NCBI RefSeq assembly: GCF_041262585.1
Contig: NZ_JBGCBZ010000019.1
Location: 62,001-126,000, forward strand
Reading direction: 5' to 3'
Source: JAOEGB01 sp041262585
Lineage (GTDB): Bacteria > Actinomycetota > Actinomycetes > Streptosporangiales > Streptosporangiaceae
DNA: 64,000 bases
Part shown: positions 56,983 to 64,000 of the stretch, in pieces
Position numbering within the stretch: position 1 is the stretch's first letter
Layout: each line of letters starts with the position of its first letter
Translations under genes and position numbers: made by a program
The notes under the pieces: generated by a model
What the model was told of the DNA's origin: nothing
The model's database searches: none
What the model saw: only the letters and a program-made list of their open reading frames with translations

Positions 56983-57090
56983 GAGCCGAGGGTAGGACGT
57001 CGGCAATGCCGAAAAATCCACCTAGCGGCGGATAGGGGTCAAGGACCGCTTTGACGACCGGAGACGTGGGCGGTTCCTACCGTTCGGCCC

Positions 57091-57737
57091 ATGATTACCA
57101 ATGCGAACGCGTTCCGCCGCACCGCCGCGGGCGCCAGCCTCATCCTCGCCCCTCTCTGCCTGCTCCTCGGCATGGCCGTCGACCCGTCCGAGCCACGGCC
57201 GTGGGCATCAGCACGACCCTCCTGCACTACGCCTGGGTGCTCTGGGTGCCCGGCGTCATCGGGCTCGTCCACCTCGTCCGCGGCAAGGGCGTGGTCCTGG
57301 CCAACATCGCAGGGGTGGTGACGGTCCTGGGCCTGATCGACTTCTCCTCGCTCATGATCTCCGACTTCTTCGACGTCGTCCTGTTCCAGAGCCTGCCGGT
57401 CCAGCAGGCGGAGAAGCTCATGCAGGACGCCGCGCAGCCCGCCATGGTCGCCGGCTGGCAGATGCCCGGGATGATCGGGTCCTTCCTCGGGCTGGTCCTC
57501 GTCGCGGTCGCCTACGCCCGTGCGGGCAGGGCGGGCTGGTGGTTCCCGGCGGGCGTGCTCGTCGGCATCGTCGTCTGGCTCTTCGGGGCGAGCGCGTGGA
57601 ACCTGGTGCTGGGCCTCGGCGGCCCGGTGATCCTGCTGGCCGCCTTCGGCGCCGTCGGCGTCTCCCTGATCAGGATGAGCGACGCCGAGTGGTCTCCCAC
57701 TCGGGAGGCGGCCCTGGGCCATGCTTTTCCGGTTTAA
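57091..57737 (+). pseudogene. Polytopic membrane protein next to the two-component system, frameshifted
   Basis: The first 34 codons (MITNANAFRRTAAGASLILAP and LCLLLGMAVDPSE, a signal or first helix) and the following multi-helix part (TAVGISTTLLHYAWVLWVPG, IGLVHLVRGKGVVLANIAGV) lie in different frames, joined near 57195 at GAGCCACGGCC. With the shift repaired the protein has about 215 residues and six helices. The family is not recognised with confidence. It is divergent from the sensor kinase and is probably its regulated partner. Confidence 0.75.
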
Positions 57738-57862
57738 ACTACTTGTTTTTAGGGCTTTCTGGGTTAAAGGTCGCTCTTTCCCGGGGAGGACTCCTTCCCC
57801 TGAAAGTTCTGCGCCATTCGCGGAGCCGTGCTCATCTCCGTGTGTACGCCGATGGAGGGCGA
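57738..57862. other. AT-rich leader region before egtA
   Basis: AT-rich for this genome (GTTTAAACTACTTGTTTTTAGG at 57733-57754, TTTCTGGGTTAAAGG). It probably holds the egt operon promoter, but no clear -35/-10 pair is placed. GTTTAAAC is an 8-base palindrome. Confidence 0.45.
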
Positions 57863-59026
57863 ATGACCGACGTACAGGCGTACGCCCAGAGGTGTTTTCG
57901 CGGAACCACCACAGATCGAGTCGGCGTCGAGCTGGAGTTCCTGGTGTTCGACGCGGACGTCCCCGCGGCGCCGGTGCCCATCGCCCGGATCGCTGACGCC
58001 CTCCCGCCGATGCCGGGAGGGAGCCGGATCACGTTCGAGCCCGGCGGCCAATTAGAGCTCTCCGCGCCGCCGGGCCTCCTCCCGGACGCCGTGGCCAGCC
58101 TCGTCGCCGACGTCGACGCGGTACGGCTGGCGCTCGGCGAGGCCGGGCTGACGCTGGGCGGCACGGGCCTCGACCCGCTCCGGCCGCCCCAGCGGCAGCT
58201 CAGGGAGCCCCGATACGACGCCATGGCGGCCTTCCTCGGCGTGCCGTACGGGCCGATGATGATGTGCTCGACGGCGTCGGTGCAGGTCAATCTGGATTTC
58301 GGCGCCGACCCGGCGGTTCGGTGGGCACGCTCGCACCTGCTGGGCCCCGTGCTCGTCGCGGCCTTCGCCAACTCGCCCGCCCCGGGCTGGGTGTCGGGCC
58401 GCCAGGCCGTCTGGCTTAACCTCGACCCCAGCAGGACGGCGTCTGTAGCCGCGTCAGGGGCTGGGGGCGGCGACCCGGCGGACGACTGGGCGCGCTACCT
58501 CCTGGACGCCCGTCTCATGATGGTCAGGGAGGACGGCGACGGCTTCCGCCCCGTGCTGGACGGCTCGGCGTTCCGCGACTTCGCCGCCGTGGCCGGGAGG
58601 CCGCCCACCGAAGAGGACCTGGCCTACCACGCGACCACCCTCTTCCCGCCCGTACGGCCCCGCGGCTGGCTCGAGGTCCGCTACCTCGACGCGCAGGGAG
58701 TCGACGACTGGCCGGTTTGCGCCGCCGTCGTCCACGCCCTCGTCATGGACGACCGGGCCGCCGACACCGCGCTCGCCGCGGCCCAGCCGGTGAGCGGCCG
58801 ATGGGCGGGGGCCGCCCGTGCCGGGCTGGCGGACCCGGCCCTGCGACGGGCCGCGGAGACCTGCTTCCGCGCGGCGGTGGAGGCGCTGCCGAGGCTCGGG
58901 GCCGAGTCCTGGCTGGTCGACCGCGTCTCCGCCTTCGCCGCCAAGCACATCGAACCCGGCCGCTCGCCGGCCGTCGCCCTTTCCCAGCCGAAGGCCGGGG
59001 CTCCCACGCTGGAGGTACGCTCGTGA
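57863..59026 (+). CDS. egtA: Ergothioneine biosynthesis glutamate-cysteine ligase EgtA
   Basis: A 387-residue GCS2-like ligase that joins glutamate and cysteine to give gamma-glutamylcysteine for EgtB. The family features are GVELEFLVFD (metal-binding Glu), ITFEPGGQLELSAPP, and GPMMMCSTASVQVNLDFG. GGAGG lies six bases before the ATG; codons upstream are open in frame but nonhomologous. Its stop overlaps the egtB GTG start (GTGA). It is the first gene of a four-gene operon. Confidence 0.95.
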   Translation: MTDVQAYAQRCFRGTTTDRVGVELEFLVFDADVPAAPVPIARIADALPPMPGGSRITFEPGGQLELSAPPGLLPDAVASLVADVDAVRLALGEAGLTLGGTGLDPLRPPQRQLREPRYDAMAAFLGVPYGPMMMCSTASVQVNLDFGADPAVRWARSHLLGPVLVAAFANSPAPGWVSGRQAVWLNLDPSRTASVAASGAGGGDPADDWARYLLDARLMMVREDGDGFRPVLDGSAFRDFAAVAGRPPTEEDLAYHATTLFPPVRPRGWLEVRYLDAQGVDDWPVCAAVVHALVMDDRAADTALAAAQPVSGRWAGAARAGLADPALRRAAETCFRAAVEALPRLGAESWLVDRVSAFAAKHIEPGRSPAVALSQPKAGAPTLEVRS

Positions 59027-60360
59027 CCGATCCCAACGGGCTCAAGGAGAAGATCGCCGCTGAGCTGGCCGCCGTACGCGACCGCTCCCTGACCTACACG
59101 AACGCCGACGACGACCTGCTGGTCCGCCAGCATTCATCCCTGATGTCCCCCCTCGTGTGGGACCTCGCCCACGTCGGCAACTACGAGGAGCTCTGGGTCC
59201 TGCGCGAGGTCGGCGGGATCACCCCGCTGCGCCCGGAGATCGACGACCTCTACGACGCGTTCAAGCACCCCCGGAGCAACCGGCCGGCCCTTCCGCTGCT
59301 CGGGCCGGCCGAGGCCAGGCGGTACATCTCGGGGGTCCGTGGCCGGGTCCTCGACGTGCTGGACAAGGTCCAGTTGGACGACCCGGACCCCCTGCTCGCC
59401 GGGGGTTTCGTCTTCGGGCTGATCCTCCAGCACGAGCACCAGCACGACGAGACGATGCTCGCCACGCTCCAGCTCTCCAAGGAGCCGGGGCTGGTCCGCG
59501 AGGGCGAGCTGCCCCCGGCCCGTTCTCTGAACCTCCGTTCTCTGAACCCCAAAGGCGCGGCCGCCAACCTGGGCCGGGCGGCCCCGGAGGTCCACGTCCC
59601 CGGCGGGATCTTCACCATGGGGACCGACACCCTGCCCTGGGCGTACGACAACGAGCGCCCCGCCCACCGCATGTACCTCCCCGGCTACTGGATCGACCGG
59701 TTCCCGGTGAGCAACGCCGCCTACGCCGAGTTCATCGCCGCCGGCGGCTACGACGACCCGCGCTGGTGGATGCCCAAGGGGTGGGAGTGGGTCGAGACGA
59801 CCGGCGTCCATGCCCCGCTCTTCTGGCGGAGGGACGACGACACCTGGTGGCGGACCCGGTTCGGCCGTGAGGAACCCGTCCCCATGGACGAGCCGGTGCA
59901 GCACGTGAGTTGGTACGAGGCCGACGCCTACGCCCGCTGGGCGGGGAAACGGCTGCCCACCGAGGCCGAATGGGAGAAGGCCTGCGGCGGGCGCACCTAC
60001 CCGTGGGGCGACGGCGGCCCCGGACTCGACCCCAGCCTGAACCACGCCAACCTCGGCCACCGCGCCGCCCGCCCGGCGCCGATCGGGGCGTTCCCCGAGG
60101 GAGCCAGCCCCTACGGGGCCGAGCAGCTCATCGGCGACGTCTGGGAGTGGACCGACTCGTGGTTCCTGCCCTATCCCGGCTTCCGGAGCTTCCCGTACAA
60201 GGAGTACAGCGAGGTCTTCTTCGGGGAGACCTACCGCGTGCTCCGCGGCGGCTCCTGGGCCACCCATCCCACGGCTGTCAGGACGACGTTCCGCAACTGG
60301 GACTACCCGATCCGGCGGCAGATCTTCGCAGGGTTCCGCTGCGCCCGCTCGGAGGACTGA
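59023..60360 (+). CDS. egtB: Ergothioneine sulfoxide synthase EgtB
   Basis: A 445-residue non-haem iron enzyme that couples gamma-glutamylcysteine to hercynine with oxygen to form the sulfoxide. The DinB-like helical domain gives the three-His iron site, H50 in LAHVGNY and H137 and H141 in QHEHQHDET. The C-terminal FGE-sulfatase/C-type-lectin-like domain follows (GIFTMGTDT, HVSWYEADAYARWAGKRLPT, WEWTDSWF, LRGGSW). The GTG start overlaps the egtA stop by four bases; its own TGA is followed directly by the egtC ATG. Confidence 0.96.
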   Translation: MTDPNGLKEKIAAELAAVRDRSLTYTNADDDLLVRQHSSLMSPLVWDLAHVGNYEELWVLREVGGITPLRPEIDDLYDAFKHPRSNRPALPLLGPAEARRYISGVRGRVLDVLDKVQLDDPDPLLAGGFVFGLILQHEHQHDETMLATLQLSKEPGLVREGELPPARSLNLRSLNPKGAAANLGRAAPEVHVPGGIFTMGTDTLPWAYDNERPAHRMYLPGYWIDRFPVSNAAYAEFIAAGGYDDPRWWMPKGWEWVETTGVHAPLFWRRDDDTWWRTRFGREEPVPMDEPVQHVSWYEADAYARWAGKRLPTEAEWEKACGGRTYPWGDGGPGLDPSLNHANLGHRAARPAPIGAFPEGASPYGAEQLIGDVWEWTDSWFLPYPGFRSFPYKEYSEVFFGETYRVLRGGSWATHPTAVRTTFRNWDYPIRRQIFAGFRCARSED

Positions 60361-61068
60361 ATGTGCCGCCACGCGGCGTGGCTGGGCCCGTCCAGGGCAC
60401 TCTCATCGTTGATCTTCGATTCGGAGTGCGGCCTGCTGCGGCAGTCGTACGCCCCCCGTATGCAGGCCTACGGGAAGGTCAACGCCGACGGCTTCGGGGT
60501 GGGGTGGTACGACCCGTCCCGCCCCGAGCCCGTCCGCTACCGCCGGAGCATCCCCATCTGGACCGACGCCAACCTGCCCGGGCTCGCCGAGGTCGCGCGC
60601 TCGTCATGCCTGATGGCCGCCGTACGGTCGGCCACCGTCGGCATGCCCGTCGAGGAGACCGCCACCGCCCCTTTCGCCGACGGGCGGTGGCTGCTCAGCC
60701 ACAACGGCCGGGTCGACCGGGAGGCCCTCCGGCCGCTGGCGTCCGACCCCGAGAGCGCGTGCGACTCCGCGTGGCTCGCCTCCGCCGTGTTCGCACAGCT
60801 CCGCACGGGGATGCCGCTCGCCGAGGCGGCGCCCCTCGTCGTGCGTGAGGCGGGGAAGGCCGACCCCGTGGCCCGGCTGAACCTGCTCATCTGCGGTGGC
60901 ACCGAGATCGCCGCCATCGCTTGGGGCGACACCCTCTTCGCCCATCTCGACGAAGGCGTGCTCGTGGCCAGCGAGCCGCTCGACGACCGCCCAGGCTGGC
61001 AGGCCGTACCCGACAGGAACCTTCTGCTCGCATCCCCCGACGGCGTGCTGATCACACCCATCGACTGA
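60361..61068 (+). CDS. egtC: Gamma-glutamyl hercynylcysteine sulfoxide hydrolase EgtC
   Basis: A 235-residue class II (Ntn-type) glutamine-amidotransferase-like hydrolase that removes the gamma-glutamyl group from the EgtB product. The nucleophile Cys2 in MCRHAAWLG is exposed by loss of the initiator Met; NADGFGVGWY and LLSHNGRV are the glutamine-site loops. The gene begins immediately after the egtB stop codon and is followed by egtD after 10 bases. Confidence 0.95.
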   Translation: MCRHAAWLGPSRALSSLIFDSECGLLRQSYAPRMQAYGKVNADGFGVGWYDPSRPEPVRYRRSIPIWTDANLPGLAEVARSSCLMAAVRSATVGMPVEETATAPFADGRWLLSHNGRVDREALRPLASDPESACDSAWLASAVFAQLRTGMPLAEAAPLVVREAGKADPVARLNLLICGGTEIAAIAWGDTLFAHLDEGVLVASEPLDDRPGWQAVPDRNLLLASPDGVLITPID

Positions 61069-61078
61069 GGAGCGACCC

Positions 61079-62062
61079 ATGGCTGTAACCCACGCGGTGA
61101 CCGATTATCTCGACGGCGACTACCTGCGGCAGGCACTGGAGCAGGATGTGCGCACCGGGCTCACCTCGACGCCCAAGTGGCTGCCCCCGAAGTGGTTCTA
61201 CGACGCGGTCGGCAGTGAGCTGTTCTCCCAGATCACCCGGCTGGAGGAGTATTACCCGACCAGACGCGAGCTGGCCATCCTCCGCGAGCACGCCGGGGAC
61301 ATCGCCGCCAGGAGCGGCGCCGGCACCCTCGTCGAGCTCGGCTCCGGCACCAGCGAGAAGACCGTTCTGCTGCTCGACGCGCTCACCGCCGCCGGGACGC
61401 TGCGGACCTACACGCCCGTCGACGTCGACGCCGTCACCCTGGAGGCCGCCGCCGAACGGCTCGCCGCCCGTTACCCCCGCCTGGCCGTACGGCCAGTCCG
61501 CGCGGACTTCGAGCACCACCTGTCGCTGCTGCCGAGAACCGGCCGGAGGATGGTCGCCTTCCTCGGCGGGACCATCGGGAACCTGCCACCCGCCGCCAGA
61601 GAGGTGTTCCTGAAGGAACTGCGGTCCACCCTCAAGCCGGGAGACACCCTGCTTCTGGGGACCGACCTGGTGAAGGACCGCTGGCGGCTCGTCGCGGCCT
61701 ACGACGACACCCTGGGCGTGACGGCCGAGTTCAACCGCAACGTCCTCCGCGTGATCAACCGGGAGCTGGACGCCGACTTCGAACCCGGCACGTTCGAGCA
61801 CGTCGCCCTCTACGACGAGGACAACGACTGGATCGAGATGCGGCTGCGGGCCACCCGCGCCATGCGCGTCCAAGTCCGCGGCCTCGGCCTGTCGATCTCC
61901 TTCGAGCCCGGCGAGGAGATGCGCACCGAGATCAGCGCGAAGTTCCGCGAGGAAGGCGTCCGCGACGAGCTGACCAAGGCCGGCTTCGACGTCGTCCGCT
62001 GGTACACGGACCCGGCAGGCGACTTCGCGCTAACACTGGCCTCGCTCCGCTCGGCTGTTTGA
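61079..62062 (+). CDS. egtD: L-histidine N-alpha-methyltransferase EgtD
   Basis: A 327-residue SAM-dependent methyltransferase that trimethylates histidine to hercynine. Signatures are PPKWFYDAVGSELFSQI, the SAM site LVELGSGTSEKT, FLGGTIGN and a late C-terminal substrate region. GGAG lies seven bases upstream of the ATG. It closes the egtABCD set. The last-step lyase gene, egtE, is not adjacent; it is either elsewhere or replaced by another PLP lyase. Confidence 0.96.
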   Translation: MAVTHAVTDYLDGDYLRQALEQDVRTGLTSTPKWLPPKWFYDAVGSELFSQITRLEEYYPTRRELAILREHAGDIAARSGAGTLVELGSGTSEKTVLLLDALTAAGTLRTYTPVDVDAVTLEAAAERLAARYPRLAVRPVRADFEHHLSLLPRTGRRMVAFLGGTIGNLPPAAREVFLKELRSTLKPGDTLLLGTDLVKDRWRLVAAYDDTLGVTAEFNRNVLRVINRELDADFEPGTFEHVALYDEDNDWIEMRLRATRAMRVQVRGLGLSISFEPGEEMRTEISAKFREEGVRDELTKAGFDVVRWYTDPAGDFALTLASLRSAV

Positions 62063-62111
62063 TTGTGCTCGCTCCGCTCGCGCGGGTTCGGGGAGGGTTT
62101 GAGATGGGTCC

Positions 62112-62140
62112 GGGCGGGGCTGCTGGGGGCGGCCCCGCCC
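62112..62140 (+). terminator. Hairpin after egtD
   Basis: A perfect 9-bp stem GGGCGGGGC/GCCCCGCCC with an 11-base loop, 50 bases after the stop, followed by a G-run, not a T-run. Confidence 0.55.
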
Positions 62141-62158
62141 GGGGGGGTGCGGGGGGGG

Positions 62159-62263
62159 TTACTTCAGCCCGAAGGCGCGGGTGATGCTTTCGGTGGCGCT
62201 GTTGCCCGAGACCCTGCCTGTTGACGCCGCGCCATGGGTGCCGCTTGAAACACTCCTTGCCAT
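62159..62263 (-). CDS. Possible 34-residue peptide or gene-end remnant
   Basis: A minus-strand frame from ATG to TAA encodes a Ser/Gly/Thr-rich start and a hydrophilic ending ATESITRAFGLK that looks like a true protein C-terminus. No ribosome binding site is evident and no family is recognised. It could be the last exon-like fragment of a lost gene whose rest has been replaced by the plus-strand sigma remnant. Confidence is low. Confidence 0.3.
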   Translation of the reverse strand: MARSVSSGTHGAASTGRVSGNSATESITRAFGLK

Positions 62264-62309
62264 CCGGACACGTACGAAATGGCGGAGGAAGCGGCGACAG
62301 GGGGCAAGG

Positions 62310-62580
62310 GTGGACCACTCGGACAAGAGACAACGCTTCGAGGAGATCTACCTGGCGCACTTCGCGGATCTCCTCGCCTACGTCCGGCGGCGTACCGAAT
62401 CCCACGAGGATGCCGCCGACGCCCTCGCCGAGACCTTTACGACTGCCTGGCGCCGCGTCTCCGACATCCAGGACGGCCCGGCGGCCCGCCTCTGGCTGTA
62501 CGGTGTGGCCCGGCGCGTGCTGGCCAACGGCCGCAGGGCCGAGACCCGCAGGAGCGCCCTCGTGGAGCGGCTCGGCCCAC
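62310..62580 (+). pseudogene. ECF sigma factor remnant lacking region 4
   Basis: About 90 codons from a GTG start match sigma region 2 (QRFEEIYLAHFADLLAYVRR, ALAETFTTAWRRV, RLWLYGVARRVLANGRRAE). After ALVERLG the frame has no similarity to region 4 and becomes an out-of-frame reading of the adjacent membrane protein gene (continuing to 62966). So the promoter-recognition C-terminal half has been lost, probably by the same event that joined the membrane protein here. No anti-sigma gene remains. Confidence 0.75.
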
Positions 62581-62634
62581 CGCGCACGCCCCATGCCGGC
62601 CCGCGCGGGTCTTCCCCCGACGATCGGATTCGCC

Positions 62635-64000
62635 ATGCTCACTCACGCCCGTCCCATGGCCTCCGCCGGCTTTCTCCGGGCCGTTCCCGGGCGCCATCGG
62701 GCCTTCACGATCGCGCTCGCGGTCGCCGCCGCGCTCCGGGTCGTGGTCATGCTCGGTTATCCGTCTGCCCGGCTGTACTGGTACGACTCGTTCACCTACC
62801 TGGACAACGCCGTCCACCTGGGCCCGGCGCGGGCGTTCCATCCGCTCGGCTACCCGCTGCTGCTGCGGGCCCTGCTGCCGTTCCACAGCGTGGGGGTGGT
62901 CGTTGCCGTCCAGCACGCCATGGGGCTGGCGACGGGCGTGGTCATCTATGCGCTGCTGCGCCGTAAGGGGCTGCCTGGCTGGGGCGCTCTCCTTGCCGCC
63001 GCGCCGGTGCTGTTCGACGCCTCGTTCCTCAGGCTGGAGCACGCCGTGCTGTCCGACACCCTCTTCATTCTGCTCGTCGTCTCAGCGACAGCCGTGCTGA
63101 CCTGGTGGCCGGTGCCGTCGGCGCGCGCCGCGACGGTCGCGGGCCTGCTGCTCGCGGGAGCCGCGCTGACCCGGACGATCGCGCTGCCGCTGATCGTGCT
63201 CGCCCTGACCGTGCTCGCCGTACGCCGCGTCCCTTGGCGACGCCTCGCCGTGCTGGCCGTGGCCGGGCTGCTGCCGCTGGCCGCTTACGCCGCCTGGTAC
63301 GGCGAGCGCTATGGGCACTTCACGCTCAGCGGCGCGGACGGGGTGGCGCTGTGGGCCCGCACCATGACCTTCGCGGACTGCGCGGTCATCCGGCCCTCGC
63401 CTGAGCTGGCCCCGCTCTGCCCGAACGGGACCGTCCCCGACGCCGCCTCCGAGTATGTCTGGGCGCCCGGGGCCGCGATCAACCGGCTGCCCGGTGACCG
63501 GTTCGCCTACAACGACCGGGCTCGGACCTTCGCGTTGTGCGCCATCGCCGCCCAGCCGCTGGACTACCTCCGTGACGTGGCGAAGGACACCGCGCTCGCG
63601 TTCGCCTGGACCCCGATCGCCCGCCCCGCGCGGACCGTCCCCGCGTTCGGCTTCGCGCACGGATCCTGGCCGCTTCCCGATGGGCAGCCGCTTGTCGGCC
63701 AGGTGAGACGGCAGTATGACCCGGACATCACCGGCATGCGGTCGGTCCGGCCGTACGCCGATCTGCTCGTCGCTTACCAGCAGGTGGCCTAACTGCGCGG
63801 ACCGGTGCTGGTCGCGATCCTCCTCCTGGGAGCCGCGGGCGCCGTCCTGCGGCCGGGGACGGTGGCGCTGCCATGGGGGGCCGCCGTCACACTGCTGATC
63901 GGGCCGGTCGCCGTGCTGGACTTCGACCACCGGTACGTCCTGCCCGTCGTGCCCTTGGCGTGCCTGGCGGCCGGGTTGGCGACCGGGTTTGAAAGGCAGG
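62635..64000 (+). pseudogene. Multi-spanning glycosyltransferase-like membrane protein with a premature stop, truncated by window edge
   Basis: A GT-C-type membrane protein: an early acidic loop GYPSARLYWYDSFTYLDNAV, then at least seven helices in the first 230 codons and an extracytoplasmic region from about residue 230. At 63790-63792 the frame has TAA directly followed in the same frame by LRGPVLVAILLLGAAG and further hydrophobic, family-like sequence to the window end (DFDHRYVLPVVPLACLAAG). A TAC-to-TAA change in GCC-TAC-CTG would explain it. Start ATG at 62635 or 62656. The gene is either a nonsense pseudogene or misread. Confidence 0.7.

Noticed and set aside
62310..62966. A complete sigma factor of about 220 residues
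   Set aside because: After about codon 90 the frame is the shadow of the membrane protein gene and shows no region 4.

Overview
This is a high-GC actinobacterial chromosome segment, most likely from the Streptosporangiales (Nonomuraea, Microbispora or Streptosporangium type). The signs are the strong G/C third-position bias, frequent GTG/TTG starts, GTGA/ATGA gene overlaps, large Ser/Thr kinases with Pro/Thr-rich extracellular tails, a SARP regulator, and an ergothioneine operon. The assignment comes from gene families, not from a marker gene.

Layout. 0-6.6 kb: end of a sugar ABC permease, pterin carbinolamine dehydratase, a spermidine-synthase-like enzyme, a MecA-type penicillin-binding protein, a hemolysin III protein behind a tandem palindromic operator, HdeD, and lysine 6-aminotransferase. 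6.6-14.7 kb: a small LuxR protein, tRNA-His, then a minus-strand signalling block (kinase, kinase, pseudokinase, DUF2510 protein, oligoribonuclease). 14.7-16.9 kb: a divergent PPOX/MocR pair. 16.9-20.8 kb: a tightly overlapping cell-surface operon (two GT2 enzymes, polysaccharide deacetylase) with an amidase-like protein nearby. 21-24.8 kb: an ECF sigma factor fused to an anti-sigma-like zinc finger and membrane domain, and a solute-binding/vWA lipid-side protein. 25-28 kb: a hypothetical protein, TrmH methyltransferase, a DedA-DacB pair with an iron-box-like upstream site. 28-35 kb: a 1149-residue SARP, a flippase-like membrane protein, PIG-L deacetylase, GT4 enzyme. 35.1-36 kb: remnants of dead genes and one intact 31-codon gene. 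36-42.3 kb: nucleoside hydrolase, an unusual CysRS paralogue, DUF427, an HTH/TPR regulator coupled to an APH-like kinase. 42.5-49 kb: CspA, GH13, DUF998, a secreted propeller protein, a flavin disulfide reductase, malate dehydrogenase. 49-53.7 kb: a frameshifted hydrolase, an SOS-box DUF222/HNH nuclease gene, a deleted methyltransferase, ArsR-CDF zinc module. 54-57.7 kb: DapD and a two-component system with frameshifts on both sides. 57.9-62.1 kb: egtABCD. 62.2-64 kb: truncated sigma factor and an interrupted membrane protein.

The most unusual feature is not a gene. Four kinds of short repeats sit at gene ends. A 53-bp-period family with a GTGATCATGC core occurs at three loci (inside mocR, between trmH and dacB, after the nucleoside hydrolase); its TGA supplies the stop codons of flanking genes. 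Separately, 14-16-bp tandem duplications include or adjoin stop codons of at least five other genes, and one of them appears to have removed the stop of a DUF998 gene. Three single-base-type frameshifts and one nonsense codon could be real decay or assembly errors; reads are needed to decide.
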